From SAR202 cluster bacterium bin87 (GTDB lineage Bacteria > Chloroflexota > Dehalococcoidia > Lucifugimonadales > UBA3495): a DNA stretch of 64,000 nt. The notes beneath the pieces were generated by a model. That model was given only the letters and a program-made list of their open reading frames with translations, was not told the origin of the DNA and made no database searches. Of this stretch, positions 9,922 through 19,810 are shown piece by piece. Location: the NCBI GenBank assembly GCA_002238825.1, contig MPNC01000005.1, positions 1 through 64,000 of the forward strand, given 5' to 3'. Position numbers and translations under genes: made by a program. Every line of letters starts with the position of its first letter. Within the stretch, counting starts at the first letter, position 1.

Positions 9922-11247
9922 ATGCTTGAAGTACTTCCCGCGACCACCACGCCGCCGGCAACGATACCGCCGGAAGCCACTACCATAGTTGACAACCTCG
10001 AGCGAGGCTCCCAGCTGCTGGCGGAAGCCAGAGACGACTACACCAGGCTGCACATCCGAGACGGCGCAAAGGCGGCGATGGCCGCGGCTCGCGTGCTCGG
10101 TCTGCAGGAGGTCGTCGTCAACGCCAGCCTCCTGATCTGCCGCGCCGAGCGCGCCATCGCCGAGGAGAATGCGGCCATCCCTCCCCACGCCAGCGGCGCC
10201 ATGAGGTCTGCTTCCAAGGGCAATACCTATTTTGAGAATCCGGACAAACCCGTGATCTCCACCTCCAGCCTGTCCCGCATGAGAGCCGCTCACCTGGACA
10301 TACAACCCGACGAGTACGAGGCCATCGAGGCCGAGGCCATACGACGCCTGGAGCCCCTGACCCGCAAGCATCTAGCCGCCATCGCCCAACAACGCCGCCT
10401 GCAGGCCAAGGCCCCCGACGCCACGCGCCTGAGAGCCCTGCAGTACATCGGCGGCAAGAACGGCTCCCAAATGACGGGCCCCTGGATTCGCAGCCTGCTC
10501 CCCTACCACCCGCGATGGACCTACTGCGAGCCCTACTTCGGCATGGGGTCCATCCTCCTAAACCGCCCGAAGGCCAACACCGAAATCGCCAACGACCTCA
10601 ACGCCCGATTATTCAACTGGTGGACCGTCCTCCAGAAACAAGGCGAGGAGCTCAAGCACATCATCCGCAACACCATCTGGCATAAGCTGGTCTACGACTA
10701 CGCCAAGCGACACATCGACGACCCAGCGCACACGGACCTGGAGCGCGCCGTGCTCTACCATATCCTGATCGATATGAGCATCATGCGGAACGACCTCAAG
10801 TCGGGATTCTTCCTACGCTACCAGCCCTCCTCTACCCGGGGCGTCGGGCGCTGGCCGGAGAGCAGGTGGGACTCCCTCATCGACCGGATCAAAGACGTCC
10901 AGTTCGACTGCCGCGACGCCGCCGACGTCCTCAAGCGGACCGCCCTGGAACCCAACATAATCGTCTACTGCGACCCGCCTTATCCCAGCGCGGACCAGTC
11001 CCTATACCTGCACCAGGATATCGACCAACCCGCCATCTCGGAGCTGCTACGCCAACAGCAGGGCCTGGTGGCCATCAGCGGTCAGGAGGGAGACGCCTGG
11101 GGCGACCTGTTACCCGACTGGCACACCTCGGTCAAAGACGGCGTGGCCAGGCTGACGCCGACCGGCGACGGATCGCACTACCGCCACCAGCGCACCGAGA
11201 TGCTCTGGACCAACTACGATCCGCACAACATACCCAGCCTCGAGTGA
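9922..11247 (+). CDS. D12 class (Dam-like) N6-adenine DNA methyltransferase with ~170-aa N-terminal extension
   Basis: YIGGKNG...YCEPYFGMGSILLNR...VYCDPPYPSADQ. Confidence 0.88.
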   Translation: MLEVLPATTTPPATIPPEATTIVDNLERGSQLLAEARDDYTRLHIRDGAKAAMAAARVLGLQEVVVNASLLICRAERAIAEENAAIPPHASGAMRSASKGNTYFENPDKPVISTSSLSRMRAAHLDIQPDEYEAIEAEAIRRLEPLTRKHLAAIAQQRRLQAKAPDATRLRALQYIGGKNGSQMTGPWIRSLLPYHPRWTYCEPYFGMGSILLNRPKANTEIANDLNARLFNWWTVLQKQGEELKHIIRNTIWHKLVYDYAKRHIDDPAHTDLERAVLYHILIDMSIMRNDLKSGFFLRYQPSSTRGVGRWPESRWDSLIDRIKDVQFDCRDAADVLKRTALEPNIIVYCDPPYPSADQSLYLHQDIDQPAISELLRQQQGLVAISGQEGDAWGDLLPDWHTSVKDGVARLTPTGDGSHYRHQRTEMLWTNYDPHNIPSLE

Positions 11248-11293
11248 CATAAGCCCCCTGCACCTCCTCCGGCTGCCGTGGTTCGCACAACGC

Positions 11294-11342
11294 ACGTTAT
11301 GTAGATAGCAAGCACGATTCCAGCCCCTTTTTTACATAACGT
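11294..11342. repeat. 10-bp perfect inverted repeat ACGTTATGTA/TACATAACGT, 29-bp spacer
   Basis: Direct reading. Confidence 0.9.
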
Positions 11343-11350
11343 CCGCCCTA

Positions 11351-11385
11351 GAGACCCGGCGCGGTGTCGCGCCGGGTCTCTTGTT
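11351..11385 (+). terminator. Strong intrinsic terminator
   Basis: GAGACCCGGCGCG-gtgt-CGCGCCGGGTCTC then TTGTTTT. Confidence 0.9.
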
Positions 11386-11413
11386 TTCGGATTGCTCGCG
11401 AAATGTCCCCCGG

Positions 11414-11442
11414 TTGCCGTGTCGATATACCAAGGCTATAAT
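11414..11442 (+). promoter_or_regulatory. Sigma70-like promoter of tRNA array
   Basis: TTGCCG-17-TATAAT, 22 bp before first tRNA. Confidence 0.7.
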
Positions 11443-11463
11443 GAATCGCACCTGGTCACGCTC

Positions 11464-11539
11464 GGGCGGTTAGCTCAGCGGTTAGAGCGCCTCGTTCACA
11501 CCGAGGAGGTCGGAGGTTCAAATCCTCCATCGCCCACCA
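11464..11539 (+). tRNA. tRNA-Val(CAC), CCA encoded
   Basis: Acceptor GGGCGGT/ATCGCCC; loop TTCACAC. Confidence 0.95.
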
Positions 11540-11577
11540 TACCGACCGCAGCGGGACCAACAATCGGAAACCACCTT

Positions 11578-11663
11578 GCCGAGGTGGCGAAACGGCAGAC
11601 GCGCTGCGTTCAGGGCGCAGTGTCCTTTAGGACGTGTGGGTTCAAATCCCTCCCTCGGCACCA
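11578..11663 (+). tRNA. tRNA-Leu(CAG), CCA encoded
   Basis: Acceptor GCCGAGG/CCTCGGC; loop TTCAGGG; long variable arm. Confidence 0.95.
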
Positions 11664-11674
11664 TTTTCCGACGC

Positions 11675-11750
11675 GCGCTTGTAGCTCAGTGGATAGAGCG
11701 CTGCCCTGCGGAGGCAGAGGTCGTGAGTTCGAATCTCGCCAAGCGCGCCA
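11675..11750 (+). tRNA. tRNA-Arg(GCG), CCA encoded
   Basis: Acceptor GCGCTTG/CAAGCGC; loop CTGCGGA. Confidence 0.93.
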
Positions 11751-11777
11751 TTTCTTTGCCCATGCACGGCTGCTCCC

Positions 11778-11854
11778 GGGCGGTTAGCTCAGATGGTTAG
11801 AGCGTCTGCTTTACACGCAGAAGGCCGGGGGTTCGAGTCCCTCACCGCCCACCA
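11778..11854 (+). tRNA. tRNA-Val(TAC), CCA encoded
   Basis: Acceptor GGGCGGT/ACCGCCC; loop TTTACAC. Confidence 0.95.
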
Positions 11855-11977
11855 CCTCCCCGATGGATATTCCACCCCAACATTCTGGCGGCCGGTCCGA
11901 TCCTGGAGCAAAAGTTTGCGCCCACAAGCCTGTCCCCCGCACCCTCGTTTCGCCCCGGTCAACAGGATGCTAGCCCC

Positions 11978-12292
11978 ATGATGGAGCACCAGGGCATGCG
12001 CTGGGGCTACGTCTTCCTGCGCGCTCCGAACTTTCTCAGCGGCGAGGACCGGGACGCCCTGATGACCACGGCGGTTGAGATGTACCTTGCCGGAGAACCG
12101 GAGCGCGACGTTCAATCCGAGGGATACGAGGGTCGCGTCTACACCGAGCGGCGCTTCGAAATGCTCGGAGCGTTCGGGGGGCAGCGGTTTGACGCCGAAC
12201 TGGAAACCGTCCACGGCCGCGACACTGCCACCTTTTTGGTCAACGAGCAAACCCGCGGTATCGGCGGCGGCGGCGGTTTCTCGCGTAACTGA
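11978..12292 (+). CDS. Hypothetical protein
   Basis: ORF with plausible amino-acid composition. Confidence 0.45.
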   Translation: MMEHQGMRWGYVFLRAPNFLSGEDRDALMTTAVEMYLAGEPERDVQSEGYEGRVYTERRFEMLGAFGGQRFDAELETVHGRDTATFLVNEQTRGIGGGGGFSRN

Positions 12293-12413
12293 ACCTTGCC
12301 GCAGGCACGCCTTCGTGAAGCGCCTCAGCCTGCCGACCAAGGGTGGCTCGCGGGCGATGTGATATATTGGGCCAAACCTCAGCGCGGCAGCCGGGAAGGA
12401 AGGCGGTCAACTA

Positions 12414-13363
12414 TGCCAGAGGATCTTTTCACCTTTACTGACAAACCGGACGCCAGCTATTTGCTGGCCGGTTGGCGTCGCCAATGGTCCAATGGCGGCC
12501 GGATCTCCAGCGGGTTGCCCCGCTACCTCATCGAGAAAAACGGCGCAAGGCAGGTCGGACAATTCAGCGAATATGTCAACCGGATGTGCTATCCGTTCCA
12601 GGTCGCCGGCACGCACGACGCGTTTCGACCCTCGGCAGCATTCCATGAAGGGTTGCCCAGCGTTGCGATGTCGCGACAGAACTCCTTCTACGAGATCGGC
12701 AGCGGCTTGATTGTTTTCCTCGGCGAGGAACCCTGGTATCGCCTTGACATCTACGCGGAGGCCTTTTTCTCGGCAATCAAGGAATTGGGTGTCCAACAGA
12801 CCGTCGCCGTGGAAGGTGTCAATGGGCCGGCGCCCCCAGATCTGGAACGCCGCATTACTTGCGTGTATTCCCGCGCCGAAATGCGCGAACAGTTGGAACG
12901 CCACGGCGTCCAGTTCAGCAGTTATGGCAGCCGCGGCCGGCAGGGGCCAACCATCGGAATGGCCCTGGTATCCGTCGCCCACTACCAGTATCCGGACGTT
13001 CAGATGTTCCGCATGGGAGCCATGGCGCCCATGTACCCCTTCATGACCAGCAACAACAACCAGCTGGGCATCACCCAGGACCACCGCGCATACTACGACA
13101 TACTCCGGCGGCTCCGGTCAATCTTCAAGATCGAGATGGACCTGTCCGAGTTGGAGCAGATGGGCAATCGGGAATCGCAGGAGCTTCTGGACAACCTGGA
13201 GCGCCTGGGTCGCACCAATAGCGAAGCCAAGCAGATCATCGATCAGGTGCGCCTCGACTACCAGTACACGCCGTATGTCGAACCGGTGGATCTGGATCCA
13301 GCCCTGGACCAGGCGCTGGAGAATATTCTCCGGGACATCGGGGAACCCGGGCAGGAAACCTGA
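12414..13363 (+). CDS. PAC2 family protein
   Basis: PAC2-like sequence with PSVAMSRQNSFYEIGSGLIVFLG, ITCVYSRAEM..., GPTIGMALVSVA. Confidence 0.75.
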
Positions 13364-13380
13364 TCCTCGGGTCGGACGGC

Positions 13381-14763
13381 TCACACAATTGGCCAGCGTG
13401 GTGGGAACGCCACGCTGGTTCTTTTTAACAGGGCCTCTCCCCGTCCTTGCACCTCTTCCACCAGGGACGCCTCGTCCACAAACAGCGGGCGGTGATCCGC
13501 CACAACAACCTTGCCGTCCACGATGACCGTGTGCACACTGCGTCCATCGGCGTTGTAAACCAGGCTGTTGACCGGATTGTGCAGCGCGCCCCATTCGGCG
13601 CGGCGCGTGTCGAACAAAACCAGGTCCGCCGCCTTGCCGGGCTCTATCGAACCGGTCAGGTGGTCCATCCCCAGGGCAGCAGCGCCGCCGATGGTTCCCA
13701 GCTCCAGCGCCGTTTCGGCAGGGATCATGCCGACGTCTCGACGGCCGTCCTTGTACAGCACGGCGGCCAGGTAAACCGACCGCAATGTTTCCAGCAGGTT
13801 GGAATTGTTGCCGGCGTCGGTACCCAATCCCACGGTCGCCCCGAATTCCAGCAGTTCCGGGAGCAAACCGTTTGCGGATGTTCCGGCGCCACCTTTGACT
13901 GCAGCGGTGGGGCACATCACCACCGCGGATCCGCGGTCTGCGATCAGGCGCGCTTCATCGGTGTCGATGCCAAGGCAGTGCGCCAAGGTCATTCGCGGGT
14001 TCAGCACCCCGCATCTGTCGAGATACTCCGTAGGTGAACAGCCATGCGTTCGCCGGCACTCTTCGACCCAGCGCGGCCCGTTGTTGAAGTGCAACGTTGA
14101 TCTCGTTTCATGGTCTGAGGCAATCCGGTCGCATGCGGCCAGCAGCTCCGGCGTGCAGAATTCCGCGGCGAACGGCATCGACCACCCGGATACCAGATCG
14201 CTGTTGGCGCTTTCGGCCAGGGCAATGGCCTCCTCTGTCGCCTCGATCGCCTCATCAGTCCCGTACACCGGCAAGTTCAGCGGGTTGGGACGGTCCTGGA
14301 CGTTGCGGCCAACAACTATGCGGCAACCGGCCTGATCATAAGCCGCCAGGCATTGGCCGAGATGGGTTGTAGTTCCCGGGTCTATGAAGGTGGTGGTGCC
14401 GTACTTCAACAGCTCGGTTATGGCAAGCATCGACGTAGCGTACTCGTCATCGGCGGTCATCGCCGCCTGCAGCCGAAACACGTTGGGCAGGTACTCGGCT
14501 CCGAGGTCATCCGGAAACAGACCGCGCGCCGCATGGGCGTAGCTGATGTGCATGTGACCGTTCACGAATCCCGGAGTGAGAACCATCCCGGTTCCGTCAA
14601 TCGTTCGGTCAGCGGCGATTGACGCCAGGTCGGCAGACTTGCCAACCTGGCTGATCCGGGTTCCGGTTATGACAACCGAACCATCGGCCACGATGCGGCG
14701 ATCCGAGTCCATCGTGACGATGTAGCGCGCACCGTCGATTTTGAGAGTTGGGACTTCGGTCAT
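13381..14763 (-). CDS. Amidohydrolase (chlorohydrolase / SAH deaminase-like)
   Basis: GFVNGHMHISYAHAARG, LAHCLGIDTDEARLI, GLGTDAGNNSNLLE. Confidence 0.88.
   Translation of the reverse strand: MTEVPTLKIDGARYIVTMDSDRRIVADGSVVITGTRISQVGKSADLASIAADRTIDGTGMVLTPGFVNGHMHISYAHAARGLFPDDLGAEYLPNVFRLQAAMTADDEYATSMLAITELLKYGTTTFIDPGTTTHLGQCLAAYDQAGCRIVVGRNVQDRPNPLNLPVYGTDEAIEATEEAIALAESANSDLVSGWSMPFAAEFCTPELLAACDRIASDHETRSTLHFNNGPRWVEECRRTHGCSPTEYLDRCGVLNPRMTLAHCLGIDTDEARLIADRGSAVVMCPTAAVKGGAGTSANGLLPELLEFGATVGLGTDAGNNSNLLETLRSVYLAAVLYKDGRRDVGMIPAETALELGTIGGAAALGMDHLTGSIEPGKAADLVLFDTRRAEWGALHNPVNSLVYNADGRSVHTVIVDGKVVVADHRPLFVDEASLVEEVQGRGEALLKRTSVAFPPRWPIV
13393..13425 (+). terminator. Intrinsic terminator
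   Basis: CCAGCGTGG-N8-CCACGCTGG TTCTTTTT. Confidence 0.85.
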
Positions 14764-14779
14764 GGAACACTCCAGGCGG

Positions 14780-15415
14780 TTAATCGGTCCAATCGCGGAA
14801 ACCCCAGCGGTTGAACGAGGTGACCTCCGACGGCGGGCGACGGGTTGTGGGTCCAAAACTCCCGCGCGGATAACCGACTGGGGTCAAGCAGATCATTTCT
14901 GCATACTCCGGAAGCCCCAGCAGCTCCCGCACTTCATCTTCCTTGCGGTTCAGAACCGTGGTGATGCGCGTGCCAATCCCCAACGCCCGGCCGGCCAGGA
15001 ACAGGTTCTGGATCGCCGGCCAAACGGAGGCCGCATGCCGTCCCCGTTCGATGGGCTGGTCCGGCTGGAACCCGCCGCCGCGTGAGTGGTCGGCGCACAC
15101 TACTATCATCGCCGGGACTTCGGGCATGTGATGCGCCAGGTATCGGGCGTGACGGTAAACCCTCGACTCGGTAGGTGACGGCTCCCAGCCCATGGCGTCC
15201 AGCCACGTGTTCTTGTACAAATCCCCCAGGGCCTTCACGGTGTCCGGGTCGTTCACTACGACGAATTCCCACGGCTGCGTATTTCCGCCATTGGGCGCGC
15301 GCACTGCGGCGTCGATCAGCTTCTGGATCTCAGATTGCGGAACCGGATCCGGTTTGTAGCGGGTGATCTGGCGCTGACTGTAGATTGCCTCAAACAGGTC
15401 GAATTGATCAGCCAT
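14780..15415 (-). CDS. Nitroreductase family protein
   Basis: YSQRQITRYKPDPVP...AAVRAPNGGNTQPWEFVVV. Confidence 0.9.
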   Translation of the reverse strand: MADQFDLFEAIYSQRQITRYKPDPVPQSEIQKLIDAAVRAPNGGNTQPWEFVVVNDPDTVKALGDLYKNTWLDAMGWEPSPTESRVYRHARYLAHHMPEVPAMIVVCADHSRGGGFQPDQPIERGRHAASVWPAIQNLFLAGRALGIGTRITTVLNRKEDEVRELLGLPEYAEMICLTPVGYPRGSFGPTTRRPPSEVTSFNRWGFRDWTD

Positions 15416-15478
15416 TGCAGTCCTCCAGCGTCGTTGTTGGATAGCGTCGGGGGCATTATAGCCGCTGCCCGAAGCGAA

Positions 15479-16363
15479 TCACCGAAACGCGGTGATCAAT
15501 ACCAACCCGACGACAATCATCGTCGCCCCCACGAGCCTTCCCGCCGTGATCACTTCCCTCAGCACGATTGCGCCGAGCAGCAAGGCGAACAGGAGGCCGA
15601 TTTCCCGAGCCGGCGCAACGTAGCTGACGTCGGTCAACCGCATCGCGGTGAGCACGAGGCCGTACGCCAGGAAAACGAGACCGGCGGCAACAGCTATTGC
15701 CCAGGGTCCGGATCGCCATTCCCGGCCGATCGCAGCGGCGCCGTGGGCACGCAGGACGTACGGCAACATGCCGGCGGTCACGCCGCAGGTGGTCAGGTGG
15801 AGGTACAGGAACGGGCTCACGTAGGACACCCCCTGTTTGTCGACCAACGTGTACAAGGCGATACACAAGCCAGTCATGAGAGCATAGGCGATCCCTGAGC
15901 CGCTTCCGGCGAGTCGCCCGGCGGCAATGCGGCGCACCTGACCCCACCATGCCATCGTGTAAATGCCCAATACGATGACGCCGATGCCCACCCAGGCGGC
16001 GGCGGTAACCGTTTCTCCGAGGGCGAACACCGCGAGGACTGGGACCAACCCGGGGCCAAATCCCCGCGCAATCGGGTACGCCACCGACAAATCCGCGCGC
16101 GCAAGGCTCCGTCCCAGGCTGAGAAAATACAAGATGTGAACCAGGGCCGACGCAACGATGAACCAAAGCCCGACCGGCTCGAATTCGGTGGTGAGCGCAA
16201 GTATGACGGCGACGGGGGCGCCTCCGACCGCGCCTGCGGCCGACAGCCACCAGACGAAAACTTCCTGGTGTTGGGCTCGTTTCAGCAGCAGGTTCCAGGT
16301 GGCGTGAGCAAAGGCCGATGCCAGCACGAGAACCAGCGCCAGCAGCGTCGCAGAATCCACCAT
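15479..16363 (-). CDS. EamA/DMT family transporter
   Basis: About ten TM segments; AHATWNLLLKRA; DVSYVAPAREIGLLFALLLGAIVLRE. Confidence 0.8.
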   Translation of the reverse strand: MVDSATLLALVLVLASAFAHATWNLLLKRAQHQEVFVWWLSAAGAVGGAPVAVILALTTEFEPVGLWFIVASALVHILYFLSLGRSLARADLSVAYPIARGFGPGLVPVLAVFALGETVTAAAWVGIGVIVLGIYTMAWWGQVRRIAAGRLAGSGSGIAYALMTGLCIALYTLVDKQGVSYVSPFLYLHLTTCGVTAGMLPYVLRAHGAAAIGREWRSGPWAIAVAAGLVFLAYGLVLTAMRLTDVSYVAPAREIGLLFALLLGAIVLREVITAGRLVGATMIVVGLVLITAFR

Positions 16364-16434
16364 CGCGGGAACCCCAACCAGGGCCAAAATCAAATCGCCG
16401 ACAGCCCGATAACGGCGTCGGCGTGACTTACAAA

Positions 16435-16511
16435 TGGTGGCGCATAGGGGATTCGAACCCCTGATCTCCGCCTTGAGAGGGCGGTGTCCTGGGCCGCTAG
16501 ACGAATGCGCC
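16435..16511 (-). tRNA. tRNA-Glu(CTC), CCA encoded
   Basis: Reverse complement GGCGCAT...loop CTCTCAA...ATGCGCC-A-CCA. Confidence 0.93.
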
Positions 16512-16958
16512 AATTTGACCCGATTGGCGGCCCAATCGGAACGTTCCAAGATTATAGCACGTACGATTCGGCTTGCAACCGAACGGCCCGGACATTGCGC
16601 CAGCGACGCCCAAAAACCCCGTCTGCGGATATCCTGCTGTATGCTTGCAGGCGGCGAGCGCCAGTATGGTGTGCGTCGCCATGACCAATCGGACTATCGG
16701 AGACGCGACCCCGCGACGACAGACCATCTTCCCAACCAGGACGGGGCCCCAAGAGGATCGAGATCCATCAACTAAACCCGAGGGATCAGCGCACCATGTT
16801 ATGTCACGTGGATCAAACCAGTCCATGTTGGTCACGAATCCTCCTGGCGGTGAACGGCGCCGAGTGTAGCCGAGAAGGTCCAACCAAAACATGGTGATCA
16901 AATTTTTCGATCGGACGATGCGGGTTCTGGCAATCCGTTATTCAGATAGGTAAACGAA

Positions 16959-17984
16959 TTGGAAACTGGCAAACTGCCTCCGGATCTACTGCAGGAATTA
17001 CTGTCCGATCTGGACATCGTCGACCCGCGAGTTTTGGTCGGCCCCGGGGTTGGTGAGGATTGCGCGGTGGTCGACATGGGCGATCGCCTACTGATCGCGA
17101 AATCGGACCCCATAACGTTCGCGGCCGACAAGGTCGGTTGGTACGCAGTCCAGATCAATGCCAACGACGTTGCCTGCACCGGTGGCGTGCCGCGTTGGTT
17201 CCTCCCTACTGTGTTGCTGCCGGCCAGCGCAACGACCCACGACGTGCGGGCCATTTTCGCGGACATCTCGGACGCATGTCGGGACATGGGAGTTGCAATA
17301 ATCGGGGGCCACACCGAGGTAACCGACGGGCTTCCGCGGCCAATCGTAGCGGGGACCATGCTGGGCGAGCTCGATGATCGATCCCGATTGGTTTCCACGG
17401 GTGGAGCCCAGGACGGCGACAGCATCATCATCACCACCGGCGTGGCCATCGAGGGCGCGGCGATTCTGGCTCGGGAACATGCGCCTGACCTACGGGCGCG
17501 CGGCCTGGACACCCAGACGCTCGACACTGCTGCTCGCTACCTGGAGGATCCAGGCATAAGCATATTGTCGGCAGCGCGCGCCCTGTTTCAGACTGGCGCC
17601 GTGCATAGCATGCACGACGTTACTGAGGGTGGCCTGATAACCGCCCTGCGGGAGATCGCCGCGGCGTCGCAGCTCGGCCTGGTTGCGGAAGCGGAAAGCG
17701 TGCCGTTGCTACCGGAATGTGCAGCCATCTGCGAGGCGTTGGAACTCGACCCACTCGGCCTGCTGGGCTCTGGCGCGCTGATCGCCACCATGGCAGCAGG
17801 AGACGTTCCACGGGCGCTCCGCGCGCTGGACCGGATCGGGGTCAGCGGCTGGGAAATCGGCCAAATGATGGACCCGTCGGACGGCCTGTGGTTGATTGAC
17901 CGGAGCGGAGAACGCACGTTACCCGAATTCCGACGGGACGAGCTGGCGCGCTACCTGGAAGAACGCGGTCATTCTCCCAAGTAG
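16959..17984 (+). CDS. AIR synthase-related (HypE/SelD superfamily) protein
   Basis: VGPGVGEDCAVVDMGDRLLIAKSDPITF...NANDVACTGGVPRWFL; MHDVTEGGLITALREIA. Confidence 0.8.
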   Translation: METGKLPPDLLQELLSDLDIVDPRVLVGPGVGEDCAVVDMGDRLLIAKSDPITFAADKVGWYAVQINANDVACTGGVPRWFLPTVLLPASATTHDVRAIFADISDACRDMGVAIIGGHTEVTDGLPRPIVAGTMLGELDDRSRLVSTGGAQDGDSIIITTGVAIEGAAILAREHAPDLRARGLDTQTLDTAARYLEDPGISILSAARALFQTGAVHSMHDVTEGGLITALREIAAASQLGLVAEAESVPLLPECAAICEALELDPLGLLGSGALIATMAAGDVPRALRALDRIGVSGWEIGQMMDPSDGLWLIDRSGERTLPEFRRDELARYLEERGHSPK

Positions 17985-18937
17985 AGGTCGATGCAATCGC
18001 GGAGTTGCGCCAACGTGATGTTTCCGCCGCTCACCGTGATGGATATCTTCCGCCCGCGGACCAGGTCCCCACGGCGTGCCGCGCCGGCCAACGCCGTTGC
18101 CCCGGCGCCCTCGGCAAGGGTATGCGCCTTTTCAATCAGCATCGCCACGGCGCGGCGGATTTCGTCCTCGCTCACCAGCACGAAATCGTGCAAGCGGTGC
18201 CGCATGATTTGCTGCGGCAGTTCGTAACCTTCGGCCGTCGCGGTTCCCTCCACCCAGGTGCGCATGGGCGCCTGCACCAGTTGGCCCTGTTCCCAGGACA
18301 GGTAGGCGGCCGGGGCGGCTTCGGACTGGACGGCGACCACCCGTATCTCCGGGTTCAGCGCCTGCGCAACGATGCAGGCCCCGGAAACTCCGCTGCCTCC
18401 ACCAATAGGCAGGAACATCACGTCGATGTCGGGCAGGTCTTCGATGATTTCCAGGCTGGCGGTGGCCACACCGGCGATTATTTCGGGCTCATTGACCGGA
18501 TGTACATACCGGTAGCCCTCTTCTGCCGCCAGTCGCTCGCAGTAACGGCGAGCCTCATCAAAGGTCTCGCCATGGAATATCAGCTCTGCGCCCAAAGCTT
18601 CCATTGAAGCGACCTTGTTCGGGTTGGCGCCTACAGGCAGACCAATCAGGGCCCTGGCTCCGAAGTCCCGGCATGCACTTGCGATCGACTGACCATGATT
18701 GCCGCTGCTGGCGGTGATCACCCCGCGCTGCCGGTCCGCGGCATCCATGTTGGCGAGGAGATTGATTCCTCCTCTAGCCTTAAATGCGCCCAGGGGCAGG
18801 TGCTCCTCGTGTTTCAAGTACACCTCCGCATCCAAAGCCTGGCTCAGTCCAGCCGAGTAGGAAAGCGGCGTGCGCGGGAAGTGAGGGCTGATGGTGGCGC
18901 GAGCGCGATAAACATCGCGCAAAGTTGGGATCTGCAC
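17969..18937 (-). CDS. PLP-dependent threonine dehydratase-like ammonia-lyase
   Basis: KHEEHLPLGAFKARGG, ITASSGNHGQSIA, LPIGGGSGVSGA. Confidence 0.9.
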   Translation of the reverse strand: MQIPTLRDVYRARATISPHFPRTPLSYSAGLSQALDAEVYLKHEEHLPLGAFKARGGINLLANMDAADRQRGVITASSGNHGQSIASACRDFGARALIGLPVGANPNKVASMEALGAELIFHGETFDEARRYCERLAAEEGYRYVHPVNEPEIIAGVATASLEIIEDLPDIDVMFLPIGGGSGVSGACIVAQALNPEIRVVAVQSEAAPAAYLSWEQGQLVQAPMRTWVEGTATAEGYELPQQIMRHRLHDFVLVSEDEIRRAVAMLIEKAHTLAEGAGATALAGAARRGDLVRGRKISITVSGGNITLAQLRDCIDLYLGE

Positions 18938-19100
18938 AGCTAGTCTCCTTGACGGCCGCCAACGCGGTTTTTCGTCTTCGCCGGAAAGCCTAGGGATGAC
19001 CTTCCAGGGTGTCAACTGTGATCTGGAGCCCGGGCCGGTGATCCTGCCGACCGCCCGTGCAGACGGCGAACTGCGCGCGTTTTTACGGGGATCGTCCGGA

Positions 19101-19426
19101 GTGTAATACCACCGCATTCCCCTTTTGCCTTTCGATCAGGCTGGCCTCCTCTCGCCAATTACACGCACGCGGATGTACTTATGAGCGATTACACCAGACA
19201 ACCAATTAGTGCGTGTACTCGCACTCGCTGTTCGTGCAACGCTCGCGCGATGATGTACTGGGCTTCGCATCGGTACATTCACGTTTACTCGTTACACTGA
19301 TGTTGATCGGATTACACTCAATAGATGGACCAGCCCCACGTCCGCAGTGTACTGACGGTTATTACACCGACATGCCATTGGATACGGTCGGCGCAGGGTC
19401 GAAAACGATACCGCTCAGCAGTACAC
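19101..19426. repeat. Clustered degenerate TTACAC/GTGTAA/GTGTAC/TGTACT motifs, ~12 copies
   Basis: Copies near 19101, 19159, 19174, 19189, 19213, 19254, 19273, 19292, 19312, 19347, 19362, 19421. Confidence 0.7.
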
Positions 19427-19645
19427 CAGACTTGGAACGAATGATTCGCTCCGATCGCGGGCTATCGGTTACCAGGTAAAAGCCGACCGAAGTTCCGCGG
19501 TCCGGGTCAACCCGAGGCGACGAAGCTCCCTGGGCACCAGGCGACTGGACCAGCCAAAAATCGCCGAAATTGCCCGAATTCGGTTTTCGTGTTCCTAGCG
19601 CCCAGGGTTCCCGCGTGTCACAATAGGCACGTAACCAGGGTCGTT

Positions 19646-19670
19646 CTAAAAGAATATAAAAATCTTTTAG
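19646..19670. repeat. Inverted repeat CTAAAAGA-N9-TCTTTTAG
   Basis: Perfect 8-bp arms in an AT-rich segment. Confidence 0.9.
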
Positions 19671-19689
19671 GATTGTTCTTTAGTTGCGC

Positions 19690-19718
19690 TTGACAATCGT
19701 CAAATCGACCGGTAGTGT
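19690..19718 (+). promoter_or_regulatory. Promoter TTGACA-17-TAGTGT with overlapping TTGAC-aatc-GTCAA dyad
   Basis: Direct reading upstream of the 19811 ORF. Confidence 0.6.
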
Positions 19719-19810
19719 AGCGTGATATCGACTTCGGTAACGGAAAAACGGCGTACCTGCGCTGCCGACTGGCGAATGTACAAAAACTGGTACACCGACG
19801 GAGGTGCATC

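Noticed and set aside
11392-11800. Plus-strand ORFs across 11.4-11.8 kb
   Set aside because: They translate the tRNA array.
16364-16549. N-terminal extension of the EamA ORF to 16549
   Set aside because: Runs through tRNA-Glu; start at 16363 fits better.
16959-17984. Calling the AIR synthase-related ORF selD
   Set aside because: Lacks the N-terminal Gly/Cys(Sec) SelD motif; only superfamily-level resemblance.
19213-19479. 88-aa ORF in the motif array
   Set aside because: Poor coding character; better explained as intergenic repeat motifs.
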